Origin: Deroplatys truncata
Lineage: Eukaryota; Arthropoda; Insecta; Mantodea; Mantidae
Length of the DNA stretch: 64,000 nucleotides
Reading direction: 5' to 3'
Assembly: GCA_030765065.1 (NCBI GenBank)
Contig: CM060977.1
Location: 126,546,295-126,610,294, forward strand
Numbering within the stretch: position 1 is the stretch's first letter; every line of letters begins with the position of its first letter. The notes below the pieces were generated by a model that was not told the DNA's origin, made no database searches, and saw nothing but the letters and a program-made list of their open reading frames with translations. Positions 1 through 10,130 of the stretch are shown in pieces. The position numbers and the translations under genes are program-made.

Positions 1-94
1 TTATTCACATAAGAATATATAACTTCGAGCAAAGTTTTATTCTTCAACACTTATAATAACCATGTTAAAATAATATATAACTAAATAAAACAAT

Positions 95-652
95 GTTTCG
101 CACAATATTTCCACGAAAAAATATTTTTAATGGCAACATAATATAAAACTGAAATATATTCTGCTTTTTACTCTCAAATAGAACGTATTTCCTAACCATT
201 ATTGGCATCATCTGTCCAATCTAAATATACTACTAATTAAAACAGTGTATTAACACTGTTTTGCACAATTTATTCATGAAAAATTATTTTAATGATAATA
301 TAATGTAAAACTGAAGTGAATTAGTTTTTACTCCCAAAGAGGACAATTTATTAGACATTTTAATGATCTATACAACCTCTATTCTTGTCCAATATCTACC
401 TGATTTAGCCACCTGGGCCCTGAATTACTTAGGTACTGGAAAAACTCTTGACTCTGAGCGCAAATGTTTCCACATTTCATGACAGAGTTCCCAGAGAGCG
501 ACGAGTGATTCAGTGCCTAGGCGGATAAATCAGGTACTGGGCAAGAATGGGGGACAGGTTATTAAAATAATGTTAGTAAATGTGTCCTACTTGAGAGTAA
601 AAAATATAAAGTATTTCAATTTTACATTATATTTCGTGGAGATATTGTGGCG
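95..652. mobile_element. Foldback/MITE-like element with imperfect inverted arms
   Basis: The left end (CACAATATTTCCACG near 100) is matched in inverted form at the right end (CGTGGAGATATTGTG near 636-650). Inside, the segment at about 300-418 (around ATTCTTGTCCAATATCTACC) recurs as reverse complement at about 508-640, leaving a spacer of about 90 bp. The left arm also holds a degenerate direct repeat of about 160 bp (units near 90-185 and 250-345). No ORF is visible. Consistent with a non-autonomous foldback DNA element; exact ends and target duplication are not resolved. Confidence 0.5.
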
Positions 653-671
653 TATTTCACCAGCAATGTTA

Positions 672-733
672 CGTGCTGGGTAGAGGCCTAAAAGTTCACA
701 TGAAAATTAAATTAATTTCTAATACCCAGCACG
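672..733. repeat. Perfect 11-bp inverted repeat
   Basis: CGTGCTGGGTA at 672-682 is exactly complementary to TACCCAGCACG at 723-733, with a 40-nt AT-rich loop. It abuts the LTR-like segment that follows and could be an element terminus or a chance hairpin. Confidence 0.45.
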
Positions 734-1035
734 CACATTGAGGGGACGTATACTTACTTTGCTGTGGATAACCGAAACGTGGTGTGGAGGTTAAGAGGAA
801 GGCGTGGGTTTTACTGCACAAAATCCATAACACAAATCTACTTACATTTCCTAGATTTATTTCCCAAACGTTTGGGGTTCCTATATTATTAAAAATGGAA
901 GGTGGGAGGAGAGGTCCACCGATCCAATGCCAGGGTTACACACGCGGTCCGTTCCTCACGGAATCCTAACTGAGACAGACGCTATATCCCGCACTACCAG
1001 CCAAGAGTGACGTAAACAACAATGTGTCTGGTAAC
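723..1035 (-). repeat. LTR-like repeat fragment, family F (copy 1)
   Basis: This segment aligns by eye with 13567-14022. Both begin with a CCCAGCA-type motif followed by a G-rich patch, share a CACAAAAT-containing middle and a CCTATAT block, and end in an AATGTGTCTGG motif. Two diverged copies of the same length class suggest an old LTR or MITE. No PBS, gag or pol is visible, so the class is a guess. Confidence 0.28.
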
Positions 1036-1129
1036 AGGACGCCAATGCATGCGCGAAAAGGTAAACAGTTATACGCACCTCCTCTTTGCTATACATACTC
1101 ACCTGTGAAGGCCAGTAGAATGCCTCCCA

Positions 1130-1245
1130 AAGCTGCGGAACGGAATAAATGGAAGCGAATGTACAAGTGGGCGGTTGCCGATCGAACCCGGGACCTCCCG
1201 AATGCAAGTCGCACACGTTACCGCGGTGCCACCTCGCTCAGTTAC
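1130..1245 (-). mobile_element. tRNA-derived SINE head, degraded
   Basis: On the minus strand this reads as a tRNA-like head: a degraded A-box region beginning GAGCGAGGTGGCACCGCGG, then GGGAGGTCCCGGGTTCGATC, a pol III B-box. The adjoining part lacks acceptor-stem pairing, so this is a SINE and not a tRNA gene. Confidence 0.6.
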
Positions 1246-1249
1246 TATA

Positions 1250-1925
1250 GGTAAGTAGAACAGAAAGCAAAAATAATTTATGCGCCGACAGAATACTAAC
1301 ACACAGCTGAAAATATTGGCATACAACATTTTCACCAAACAGCGCTGATCAACTGCTTAATTAAAAGCCTGCAGCACCTGGAAATGGGAGAGTGCATAGG
1401 GAAGAGGAGCTTCAGAAATACACAACACCAGATCAAATATTAACAGGTGCACGCCCCGATAACCTAGCACAAACAATGAAAATCTTGTACATATACCTGC
1501 AAACAGCATGTTTATCACTCACACACAAGAACTGTGTTTATGCATGTAATGAGTTTTGATGGTTAATATCCAGCACCCACTGAATATTCTGTTTGTCCAT
1601 CTCTTCTGCCAGTTTGGAGCCCTTTCTCAGGAAGCGGGAGCACTTCATTACAAACGGTAACACGATGGGGAATCAACAAAGCTTTAATGCGAAATCCAAA
1701 CCATACCGGGCGCATATCCAAGCTAAATTTCAACGTACGTACGTATTTAGTGCAGAGCCTATGATCGTCCTGCGGCTGCTGTGAGGCCGAAGAAAGGTTT
1801 AAAACTATCCGAACCTGTTTAAAACCGATAATTATCTGTAAGATAATCAAGTAGAACATTTAATAATAATAATTTTAAAGATCAGAGTATACATAAAAAA
1901 CAAACAATATTCACATGACACTCTA
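1250..1925. other. No recognisable feature
   Basis: About 680 bp of unique-looking AT-rich sequence. The short ORFs here (up to 98 codons) show no recognisable domain and overlap on opposite strands, so I treat them as chance. Confidence 0.5.
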
Positions 1926-1929
1926 CTCA

Positions 1930-2178
1930 CTCTACTGTCCTATAGTTCCCAAGGTTCAAGCTCAACACGACGGAGGGCGATGAATTTTTTCGGGCATGAA
2001 AATCCTTGGGATGGCTTCCTTTGGAAGGAATAAAACCGGTAGCCCCGTGTCGTAGATTTATGGCACTTAACAGAACCTCAAGCCTGATAAAGAGGCCTCA
2101 GAGCAAAATATCCGGTCTTTCACGCCCACTGTAGAATGGGACGCTAAGGACCATAGTAATTAAACAGAGTCCTAAATT
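1930..2178 (+). mobile_element. SINE family 1, head degraded
   Basis: The body matches the family-1 SINE: a GGAGGGCGATG motif, a TTTTTTCGGGCA segment, a CCGTGTCGTAGATTTA core, a CTCAAGCCTGATAAAGAGG block and a GGGACGCTAAGGACC end. The tRNA-like head, with its B-box, is mutated. Six copies of this family occur in the window. It lies immediately upstream of an A copy. Confidence 0.75.
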
Positions 2179-2188
2179 GAAAAAAAAA

Positions 2189-3021
2189 TCTGATGTGTTA
2201 CACTCACATGACTTTCCCTACACTTGTACAAACTATTTTTACAAACGCTTATTCTCCATCTAGTTCATGTTAATCGAGATATCGAGATGTCAATCTTATT
2301 GCTAATTTTCTTGTAGATGCAAGGGGAATTGCTGGGCTTTAAGCGATAGTCAAATATTTTAAGAGCTGGTTGCCATGTGGAGTATTCCATTCTCTTTGCA
2401 TTACCAGGACAAAAAAATTAATAACGAATTCCCATTTGAGAAGAAGTATAAGTATTGGAAAATTTAAGGGAATAACAAGCAATATCTCGAAAATGGTTCA
2501 CTCAACAATAAAAATGTATATGACATACATTGTGTATTTTAACGGGATTACATTTTTTGTGTAGTAAAAGTTTGTCTATCTCTTATGGTATACCAGTTAT
2601 GGAAAAGTCGTTCACAATAAAGAATACTTTTGGAGACATTCCCAGAAAATTCAAGATATAAATTTTGTTTTTCATGAAAGTATCTTAAATATATGATATT
2701 TTAATAAAAATCGTTAGTCATTTTTTAGAAAATAAAAATTTTCGAAAAATGTTCCATGTAAAGGGTAATCAGGGGTTGAGGGATTTTCTTGAAAACCTTC
2801 GTGTCGCATCTCTGGAAAGATACTGAACCTAAATAGTTTGGTGTTTATCCGACTGTTCGTTTCTGAGTTATGCTGTTCATAGACACACACATGGACATTT
2901 TCCATAAATGCTTTTTTTGGATTCAGGAGGCGTCAAAACATATATTTCCGGTGAAATCTCGGTATCGAATTTTGAATGGAATACAATACTTCCCCTACCT
3001 ACTATACGTAGTAGAGAAAGT
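2189..3021 (-). mobile_element. HINE-like element A, full length
   Basis: On the minus strand it begins ACTTTCTCTACTACGTATAG (at 3021) and ends with the AGGGAAAGT subterminal inverted copy, the CATGTGAGTGTAACACATCAG hairpin and a T-run (the A-run at 2181-2188 on the plus strand). It has no coding capacity; the short ORFs inside recur in every copy because the repeat recurs. The internal microsatellite is short here (around 2880-2890). Confidence 0.8.
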
Positions 3022-3142
3022 AAAAATTTCGGTTCACAGATTTCTAATGTTTGCAGTTTTCTCTCTTTATACAATAGTTTACCATACACTACTAATGAAG
3101 CTGATTTCTCTATAAGCACAAAGGAAATAAAGGAACACTTAC

Positions 3143-3370
3143 ACGAGGGCTATTAAAATATTTTGGCATTGGTATCGTAAGCGTATCGTAGCGTTATAAA
3201 CAGATTGACCTATGACTAGGCAACGTAGGGGACACACCTCACTTCGACCCCCAGAAGTAACAATGCAATGAGTAATCCGCAGGAGACATAGACCGCAGGC
3301 AGGCAGGCGGGCCGACAGAGACGCAGAGATGTCCCTAACGACTCAAACTTGATAACCCGGTCATACCGGT
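3143..3370. other. Possible mariner-type terminus and GC-richer unknown segment
   Basis: An ACGAGGGCTATTAAAATATT motif at 3143 looks like the outer end of a mariner-type terminal repeat. The following 200 bp is GC-richer than its surroundings but carries no recognisable coding sequence. It may belong with the transposase relic at 3837-4040. Confidence 0.25.
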
Positions 3371-3539
3371 GGGTCGCTCAGAGAGGCTTCCCCTCCGGCG
3401 TAATCGGAGAGAACTCGATCCACCTAGGTCGGCTCAGAAAAGGCTGCCATTTGTCAGGGCCGAGAACAACTTTCCAACGAGCAAGTATCTGATACTGCAC
3501 AGCTCCTATGCCTATCTGAAGCCTGAAAGGGGAAGTGAA

Positions 3540-3692
3540 ATGGTAGGAAATGAGAGAAAGGAAATTAGTGGTAGAAGAAAAACTACCTTAGCATTTGCCT
3601 TGCTAACCAGGGAAAACCACGAAAAACCCTTGGTCAGAATGGCCGGACCCAGGAATCGAACCAGGACCTCCCGAATGAGCTATTAAAAAGAT
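3540..3692 (-). mobile_element. tRNA-derived SINE (family 2-like), partial
   Basis: The minus strand shows GGGAGGTCCTGGTTCGATTC (a B-box) followed by the TTTTTCGTGGTTTTCCCTGG segment typical of the family-2 SINE body seen also at 48225, 32366 and 63931. The A-box half is missing. A 105-codon plus-strand frame crossing it is a by-product of the SINE and not a gene. Confidence 0.65.
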
Positions 3693-3836
3693 CCCAAAAA
3701 GGACTTCAAAGGCATCACGTATACACTTTTCACTATCTTTAGGTCGGAAATCGTCTCAGAAAGCACCATATTCTTAATGTGTCCCTGGAAGTATAAACCA
3801 AAAGATTGAAATTAGTTATCATGAAGACCATTCATT

Positions 3837-4040
3837 CTATGAATCAACCAAGACTGCGCTGTTCCAGGGAAGATGTGGTTCATTAGTACCATAACAGCTG
3901 AAGTGGGCTGTAGCTCCACTTTGCATGAACCATAGGAATTCCCTTGCGGCAACTTGTGTATGCTGGAATAATACAGGCCAAGTGTTCCTCAATGTGGAAT
4001 AGCTACTACATGTTGACAAAGGAACATGTGTTGAGGACAT
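3837..4040 (-). pseudogene. Relic of a DDE transposase (Tc1/mariner superfamily)
   Basis: The frame contains FLWFMQSGATAHFS, which matches the MQDGAxAHFS block around the second catalytic Asp of a large insect Tc1/mariner-type group. The Asp is replaced by Ser here, and the downstream PRSPDLNP block is absent. About 67 codons survive, so this is a fragment. The identification rests on this one motif. Confidence 0.45.
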
Positions 4041-4049
4041 GTGTTCACA

Positions 4050-4795
4050 GAAACTCTCTTGATAATATTGTGACTTTATCCAGCTTTTCTACTGTCACTG
4101 TTTTGATCTGTTTCAACTTTCACTGGGTCGTGGGTTCAAACCCGGCGGAGGGCGATGGATTATTTCGGGCGTAAAAATCCATAGCATTGCTTCCTTCGGA
4201 AGGGAAATAAAGCCGGTGGTCGTGTCGTAGATTTACGGCACGTAAGAAACTCAAGCATGATAAAGAGGCCCCTGAGCAAAGTTTCGCACGCTCAATATAC
4301 AATGGGACCACTTAGTACACACTGTCAGTTCACTAATGTGAACTAGTTCAATTTCCTCGTCCTCTTCACTTTCTTGGTAAGTAGCCTTTTCTTCCGAACG
4401 GTTCACAGGCTGGGGAGTCGAACACGAGACTTCTACAATCTCTCGCTCAGCACTCGCTACACTTTACAGCAGTCGTCGCCAACTCGCTCGTAGAACCGCA
4501 CTTAATGTCGTAACAGAAACACGCTCACCAACTCGCTTACTCAATCACTGATCTACTCGACAGACTGACTCCTCTCCCGAGAACGCTCGCTTATATACCC
4601 AAAGGAATCTTCCACAGAACACTCTAGAATTATCTGGATAAGTTCTAAAGAGGGGAAAAGAAGATCTCGATTATATACCGATGCCGCTTCTGGTGTTTAA
4701 GCCGAGCGTGAGCGCGACTCATCTTTGTTTATCTCTGACTGCCTGGCGCCGATGTCCCATAGCCATAGCCACTGCGTCACAGCAACACGAATAAT
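4050..4795 (-). promoter_or_regulatory. Heat-shock-type promoter and leader, copy 1 (degraded, split by a SINE)
   Basis: This is collinear with 54095-54640 on the minus strand. TATATAAG (revcomp of about 4591-4598) lies next to degenerate heat-shock elements: GAATCTTC at 4605-4612 and CTCTAGAA at 4622-4629. The presumed leader runs leftward through GAACTAGTTCA near 4340. A family-1 SINE (4118-4312) interrupts the leader. The second copy has better HSEs, so this one is probably decayed. No ORF for a chaperone follows. Confidence 0.5.
4118..4312 (+). mobile_element. SINE family 1 inserted in promoter copy 1
   Basis: The B-box GGGTTCAAACCC (near 4134) is followed by the family-1 body through GTCGTAGATTTACGGCACG and CAATATACAATGGGACC. 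Sequence on both sides is contiguous in the homologous copy at 54.1 kb, so the SINE inserted after that duplication. Confidence 0.8.
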
Positions 4796-4879
4796 TAGCA
4801 TTTCAGGTATTTCCTCAAGTATTTTCAAAATGCTTGGAATGACGTTCTGGTAACAATGGAAAGGCTAACGGATTTAAAA

Positions 4880-5505
4880 CAACACGTTTTTACTTTCCCT
4901 GCCACATACGTAGTGTTAAGAGGAAGTATTACATTCAACCCAAAAATGATCGATATTTCAATGAAAATACATGTTTTAAGACCCGCTGAATAAAAAAAGC
5001 ATATTTGGAAAAAAGTGCGCGCGCACTACTTTGAACAAAATAAGTCAAAAACGAAGGATGAGTTTCAAATTTGGTCTTTAATTTCAGTATCTTTCAAAGA
5101 TGCGGCCCTAACATTTTCAAGAGAATCCTCCCACACTAGATTGTCCTATTCAAACGTTTTTGTTATCCTTTATGTTCTCAAAAATGACAGTAACATTTTG
5201 GTTAATAATGCCACGTATTTAAGGTATTTACGAGTGAAATAAAATTTATATCTTGAATTCTCTGAGAATAGTCCTTGAAAGTCTCTTCATTCTGAATGGC
5301 TTTCATATAATTAGTAAACCCTAAGTACACAATTTACATAAAATACATTTTTTTTAGGAATTTTTCGAGGTATTCCTTGTTGTTGGCTTGAATTTTCAAA
5401 TACCTACAGTTTTTCCGAATGGTAAGTGCTATTCATTTTTTTCGCGTGGAGATGCAAAGAACATGGAATTTCAAAGTCATCAAACAGCGATGCACCTTTT
5501 AAAAT
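4880..5505 (+). mobile_element. Old HINE-like copy (A/B), both ends eroded
   Basis: Diverged but collinear with the A/B consensus: ATTCAACCCAAAAATGATCG, ATACATGTTTTAAGACCC, AACGAAGGATG, a TCTTGAATTCTCTGAGAATAG block and GGAGATGCAAAGAACATGG. The internal simple repeat is GCGCGCGC. The 3' end is replaced by the start of a minus-strand B copy. Confidence 0.6.
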
Positions 5506-6526
5506 TATGTGATACGTTCACATGACTTTCTCAACCCTCTGTCGTTTATTATTGAGTATACAAATTCTTCTTATGCAATCTTATTTTTCTACATTTTAAT
5601 CCAAATAAACCTTTGCAGAAATAGCTAATTACACATTTCGAATAGCGATAGACAAATGTTTAAGACCTTGACGCTAACGCTGACCTTAAAATTCCATACC
5701 GCTTCCATGCAGTCGCAAGAAACAAATGAAAGTTGAAAGGAATTTAAGAGAATGAGTAATCCTTGAATGGCTTGATCATAATTATTTTCTAATAATCCGT
5801 GATGGCTTCATGTAATAGTAATTCCTGTAAGTACTGTTGTGTTAAGAAGAGGAATTTGAAGGGCATTAAAAGGTATAATTCCTGGAGTATTTTATGGTCA
5901 ATGCTCTGAAATTTGTGGAGCAACTATAGATTTATAGCTATTGTAATTGAAAGAGTTTTAGCCAATAATTTTCTTAATTGAATTTCAAATTATATTGAAT
6001 CATTAGATGACTGAAAACAAGTAATGGTCGAACAATTCGAACCTTTAATAACGGATATCTCAAAAACGGCTTATACTACAAAAATACCTATTTGAGATAA
6101 ATTGTGTGTGTTTAAAGAAATCTAAATTCTTCGTGTGGTACGCTTTCGTCTGTCGCTTAACGTTTACCAGTTATAGAAGCTTATACAAAATGTCTTCCAA
6201 ATGAAGTGGACTTCACAGGATATTCCCGGAAAATTCAAGATACACATTTTATTTATCATGTAAATATATTTGATGCTAATCGAATAGCGAGAGTTCCTGG
6301 GCGAATAATATTACTGATTGTTTCAATACAAACTATGGTATTTTAATCAAAATAGCTGAAAGCATTTTTTGGAATATCAAAATTTTTGAAATATCTTCCA
6401 TGTAAAGGGCAGTTGGGCCGGAGATTTACTTGAAAACCTTCGTGTCGCATCCTTGGAAGATACTGAACTTAAATGCCAAGTTTGGTGCTTATCCAACGTT
6501 CCATTTTTGGGTTATGCTGTTCATAC
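5506..6526 (-). mobile_element. HINE-like element B, interrupted by about 260 bp
   Basis: The minus-strand B 3' end (TTCACATGACTTTCTCAACC near 5518) continues to about 5755. After non-matching sequence (about 5755-6020) the B body resumes at TCGAACAATTCGAACC and runs to the microsatellite at 6527. The last 100 bp toward its 5' end lie beyond the microsatellite, where CGGAACACTTTTATAATGC still aligns up to the junction with the next A copy. Confidence 0.6.
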
Positions 6527-6696
6527 GCACACACACACACACACACATATACACACATACACACATACATACATACATACATACATACATACATACATAC
6601 ATACATACATACATACATACATACATACATACATACATACATACATACACACATACAGACATACACACATACACACACATACATACATACACACAC
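6527..6696. repeat. Microsatellite (CA)n/(CATA)n, about 170 bp
   Basis: An uninterrupted run of CACA units passes into more than 20 CATA units and back to mixed CA/CAGA. It lies exactly where A and B elements carry their short CA/TG tract, so it grew from the element's built-in seed. It produces ORFs in several frames that read as His-Thr or Cys-Val repeats; these are not genes. Confidence 0.95.
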
Positions 6697-6719
6697 GGAA
6701 CACTTTTATAATGCTTTTT

Positions 6720-7563
6720 ACTTTCTCCGCTATGTATAGTAAGTTGGGGAAGTTTTGCATTCCCCCAACAATTCGATACCGAGATTTCACAGGAAATACA
6801 TGTTTTGAGGTGCACTGAATGCATATAAAGCATTTTTGGAAACATGGCCGTGTGTGTGTCTGTCTGTGAGCAGCATAACTCGGAAACGACCAGTCGGATA
6901 AACACCGAAATTGGTATTTAGGTTCAGTATGTTCCAGAGATGCGACACGAAGGTTTTCAAGAAAATCCCCCCACCCCAGATTACCCTTAGATGGAACATT
7001 TTTCGAAAATTTTAATTTTCTCAAAAATGGCTCTCACGATTTTGAATAAAACACCATAAGTTTAAAACATTTTTATGGCAAATGAATTGTATATCTCGAA
7101 TTTTCTGGGAATGTCTCCAAAAGTATTCTTCATTGTGAACGACTTTTCCATAACTGGTAAACCATAAGAGATAGACAAAATTTTACTACACAAAATATTT
7201 AGATCGCGTTAAAATACACAATTTATGTGATATACATTATTTTTGTTGAGTGAAACATTTTCGAGATATTGCTTGTTATTCCCTTAAATTTTCCAATACT
7301 TATACATTTTCTCAAATGAAAATTCGTTATTCAATTTTTTGGTCCTGGTAATGCAAAGAGAATGGAATACTCCACATAGCAACCAGCTCTTAAAATATTT
7401 GACTATCGCTTAAAGCCTACCAATTCCCCTTGCATGTACAAGAAAATTAGCAATAAGATTAACATCTCGATATCTCGATTAACATGAAGCATATGCAGAA
7501 TAAGAGTTTGTATAAATAGTTTGTACAAGAGTAGAGAATGTCATGTGAGTGTAACATATAAGA
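6720..7563 (+). mobile_element. HINE-like element A, full length
   Basis: It starts ACTTTCTCCGCTATGTATAG after a T5 run and ends with TAGAGAATGTCATGTGAGTG and the AAGA-T5 terminus. It appears inserted at a T-run in the 5' part of the minus-strand B copy, immediately beyond the long microsatellite. Confidence 0.8.
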
Positions 7564-7835
7564 TTTTTGGATTTAGGGGCCTCAAAACATATATTTTCGT
7601 TGAAACCTCGACATCGAATTATTGGGTGGAATAAAATAATTCCCCTACTTACTATACGTAGTAGAGAAAATAAAATTCTGAATGTAGCTTTTGCCTACGG
7701 TATTTTCTTATATTTGCAACGAAATTGTGTGAATGTGTAATGTAACTTTTATCTCGGTTAAACAAAAGAATAAGCTATTATAAGAATAGTTTATAGAATA
7801 ACGAGTAGAGAAGATCACTGGATGGAACACATCAG
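7564..7835. mobile_element. Two HINE-like end fragments
   Basis: 7570-7675 is a minus-strand 5' end (CTACGTAGTAGAGAAAATAA at its edge). 7680-7835 resembles a plus-strand B 3' end (TATCTCGGTTAAAC ... ACACATCAGATTTT). Both are truncated; together they mark a patch of repeated insertions into T-runs. Confidence 0.5.
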
Positions 7836-8330
7836 ATTTTCCATACTAGTTAACGCTTCTGGATAAATGGAAATCTAAAACGCAGAAGGAAGAAGTAAAA
7901 GAATTTGCGAGGGTTTCAGAGGACGGTTATCAAAAGCCACGGTTGAGAGGTAGGAAACGTCCTCGTTGACGTCAGGAGCACTATCGTGCGCATGCTCGTG
8001 TTACACTGGGGGAGGGAAGTGTTATGGGGAAAGGGTTAACTTTATCACGAAGGCGCAACATTCGCCAGGACAAAGAGAATACCGAATTGATTTCTGTTGT
8101 TGCTATGATTAAACACATACACGTGGCTTTTACTCCCCAGTCCACTTCACATCCATTATACACGGGCCCAAATATAATTGTGTTCCTCTGAATTCATTCC
8201 CCTACACATATGCCCGCGTGTTATGTTGTGGTAATATCATCACGTGCTTCATTGTTTTAAAGTCACAAAATTATCATCCTCAACGTTACCTTAATGGACA
8301 GCAATCTCTGAACTCTACAATTCTTTATTT
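7836..8330. other. No recognisable feature
   Basis: About 500 bp without recognisable repeat or coding similarity. Confidence 0.5.
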
Positions 8331-9180
8331 GCTAACACTAGTCTGCATGATATCGGATGACTGAAAACTAATAAGTGATTCTGACTCACTTTGTTATGCT
8401 GATTTCAGAACTGCTTTTAGTTCTTTCTATTGCGACAGTTTTTCATAATTTCACTTAAAAATATAGAGATATAGAGATATTGCATCCGCCACTACACATA
8501 AAAGCATGAAGCACTTTGTAAGGGCTCTACCACAGGATGGACCCTGCTTCAAGTACCTTTCCAAGAAATTTCACTTCATTACACAAGACAAATTAAAGGC
8601 TGGAATGTTTGTTGGTCCTCAAATAAAGAAATTGATGAAGGATGAAGATTTTGAGAAGACAATAAATCAGAGAGAAATAGAAGCATGGACCGCCTTCCGA
8701 CCAGTTACTGAAAACTTCTTAGGCAATAACATAGATCCTAATTACAAGGGCATTGTCGAAACAATGTTGGAAAATTACAAGAAGATGGGTTGTAACATGA
8801 GTGTAAAGGTGCATTTTCTGCACTCACATATCGACTACTTTCCAGAAAATCTGGGACATTATAATGAAGAGCAGGGTGAACGTTTTCACCAAGATATTAA
8901 GGAAATGGAGAGGAGGTACCAGGGGAGATGGAATGAAACTATGATAGCCGACTACTGTTGGATGTTGAGGAGGGACAGTCATCTTCAAGGATCTGCAAGT
9001 CAAAGAAGAGAAAGTTTGAAAAAAATTAAATGAAACACTTTGGCTTCTTGTTTTGTTAAAATTTAGTGATGAAATAAATTAGTGGAGTTCTTGAGAGTAT
9101 TTTTAAAATGTTTCTTGAATAAAACTTACCTAGTTTGAAATGGTATTTGAATACTTTTCTACGCGCATTAGTAAAATTGT
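8330..9180 (+). mobile_element. Repeat unit carrying the unknown arthropod ORF (copy 1)
   Basis: Not only the ORF but at least 150 bp on each side match the inverted copy at 20960-21900. Upstream examples are CACTAGTCTGCATGATATCG and GATTCTGACTCACT; downstream examples are ACTTTGGCTTCTTGTTTTG and GTTCTTGAGAGTATTTTTAA. The mobile or duplicated unit is therefore larger than the coding part. No terminal repeats were found. Confidence 0.6.
8506..9033 (+). CDS. Repeated arthropod ORF of unknown function, C-terminal part (copy 1)
   Basis: The open frame of 175 codons is the C-terminal part of a protein I recognise from many arthropod and some cnidarian genomes as a multi-copy uncharacterised ORF. 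Visible blocks are MKHFVRAL, a FVGPQIKKLMKD segment (about residues 45-57), NFLGNNIDPNYK (70-82), FLHSHIDYFPENLG (104-117), EEQGERFHQDIKEMERRYQG (120-140) and ADYCWMLRRD (149-158), then a basic tail. Compared with copy 2, about 7 bp is missing just before this Met, which breaks the frame from the upstream PPLH block; the true protein starts further upstream. The conserved His/Asp/Glu positions could be catalytic, but no activity is known to me. A transposon-derived nuclease domain is one possibility, unproven. Confidence 0.6.
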   Translation: MKHFVRALPQDGPCFKYLSKKFHFITQDKLKAGMFVGPQIKKLMKDEDFEKTINQREIEAWTAFRPVTENFLGNNIDPNYKGIVETMLENYKKMGCNMSVKVHFLHSHIDYFPENLGHYNEEQGERFHQDIKEMERRYQGRWNETMIADYCWMLRRDSHLQGSASQRRESLKKIK

Positions 9181-10130
9181 CAAACGTTACTTCTTATTTT
9201 GTGTAAAACCTGATAGAAAGTCAGTTGCATCTCTGGATTTTTATCGTATAGTTGCGTCCCTAGATTTCTTGGTTGATACATAAGTTGCATCTCTAAAAGA
9301 TTTGAATTGTTTGTCCCAGTATTTTCAATTCCTGGCACAAACAACATTTCCCTTCCCATTTTGCAAACTTAGGACTCCTAACATTTTTAATTTAAATTTT
9401 GTTATGTTTTGTTAGAGTGCATTGTGTTAGGCCCAAAAATCTAAGAACTGAACACAACTTGACAAAAACAAACAAACAATAACAAAGAATTTGTATGGTT
9501 GAAACATTCGTGTAGGTTAAAATGTTGTTTGTGGCACTTTCACCATAAATTGTTGGCTGTGACATTATTAAAATTGTGGTTATGTTACTGCTTGCTTTCA
9601 ACGATTTCATTTTTAACATTTAACTTTATGAAACACTTAAAAGATCACATGCAGCACGCCCAACGCGAAATATTGTTCTGCAGTTCCTTGTGATGCATAA
9701 ATTTGTAACTATCGATCACAAATAAAGGCTTCCCCTTCTCACTTGTCATCGACTCCATTCTCGTGACAACTGAGAATGAGAACTATTACTTATGTCCAGT
9801 TTGAACTTTATGCTGTATATGACGTAGCAGAAAGCGTTCTAAACAGTGCTTTGTTGTGTCTCGTTCTAGTGTGTGGCTGTGTCTTACGGAAGAACCTACA
9901 CCTACCCAAGCTACTTAAAAAGGTAGCTGTGGACGCAACTGACGTACTGATTATTCGTAAGCATGTTTACGTGGACGCAACTGACCTAGGGCCCCCCCCC
10001 CAAGGCACATGCATATACTACCTAATCCGTCCTCAAAGCTCTTCTAACCATCTCCTCCTGGGTCTTTCTACGGATTTTCTTCCTATTGGCCTATACATCA
10101 CCTGTTTTGCCAATGTTGAGTTGTAAATTT
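9180..10130. other. No recognisable feature
   Basis: About 950 bp with short ORFs (up to 116 codons at 9776-10126) lacking any recognised domain. A C-run (CCCCCCCCC) lies near 9992. I see no conserved repeat. Confidence 0.45.

Noticed and set aside
723..1035. Confident LTR call for family F
   Set aside because: Only two diverged partial copies, with no PBS, coding region or target duplication; kept as low-confidence repeat only.
6430..7024. Overlapping ORFs of 75-167 codons reading His-Thr or Cys-Val repeats
   Set aside because: They are translations of the (CATA)n microsatellite and the A/B repeat in several frames at once.
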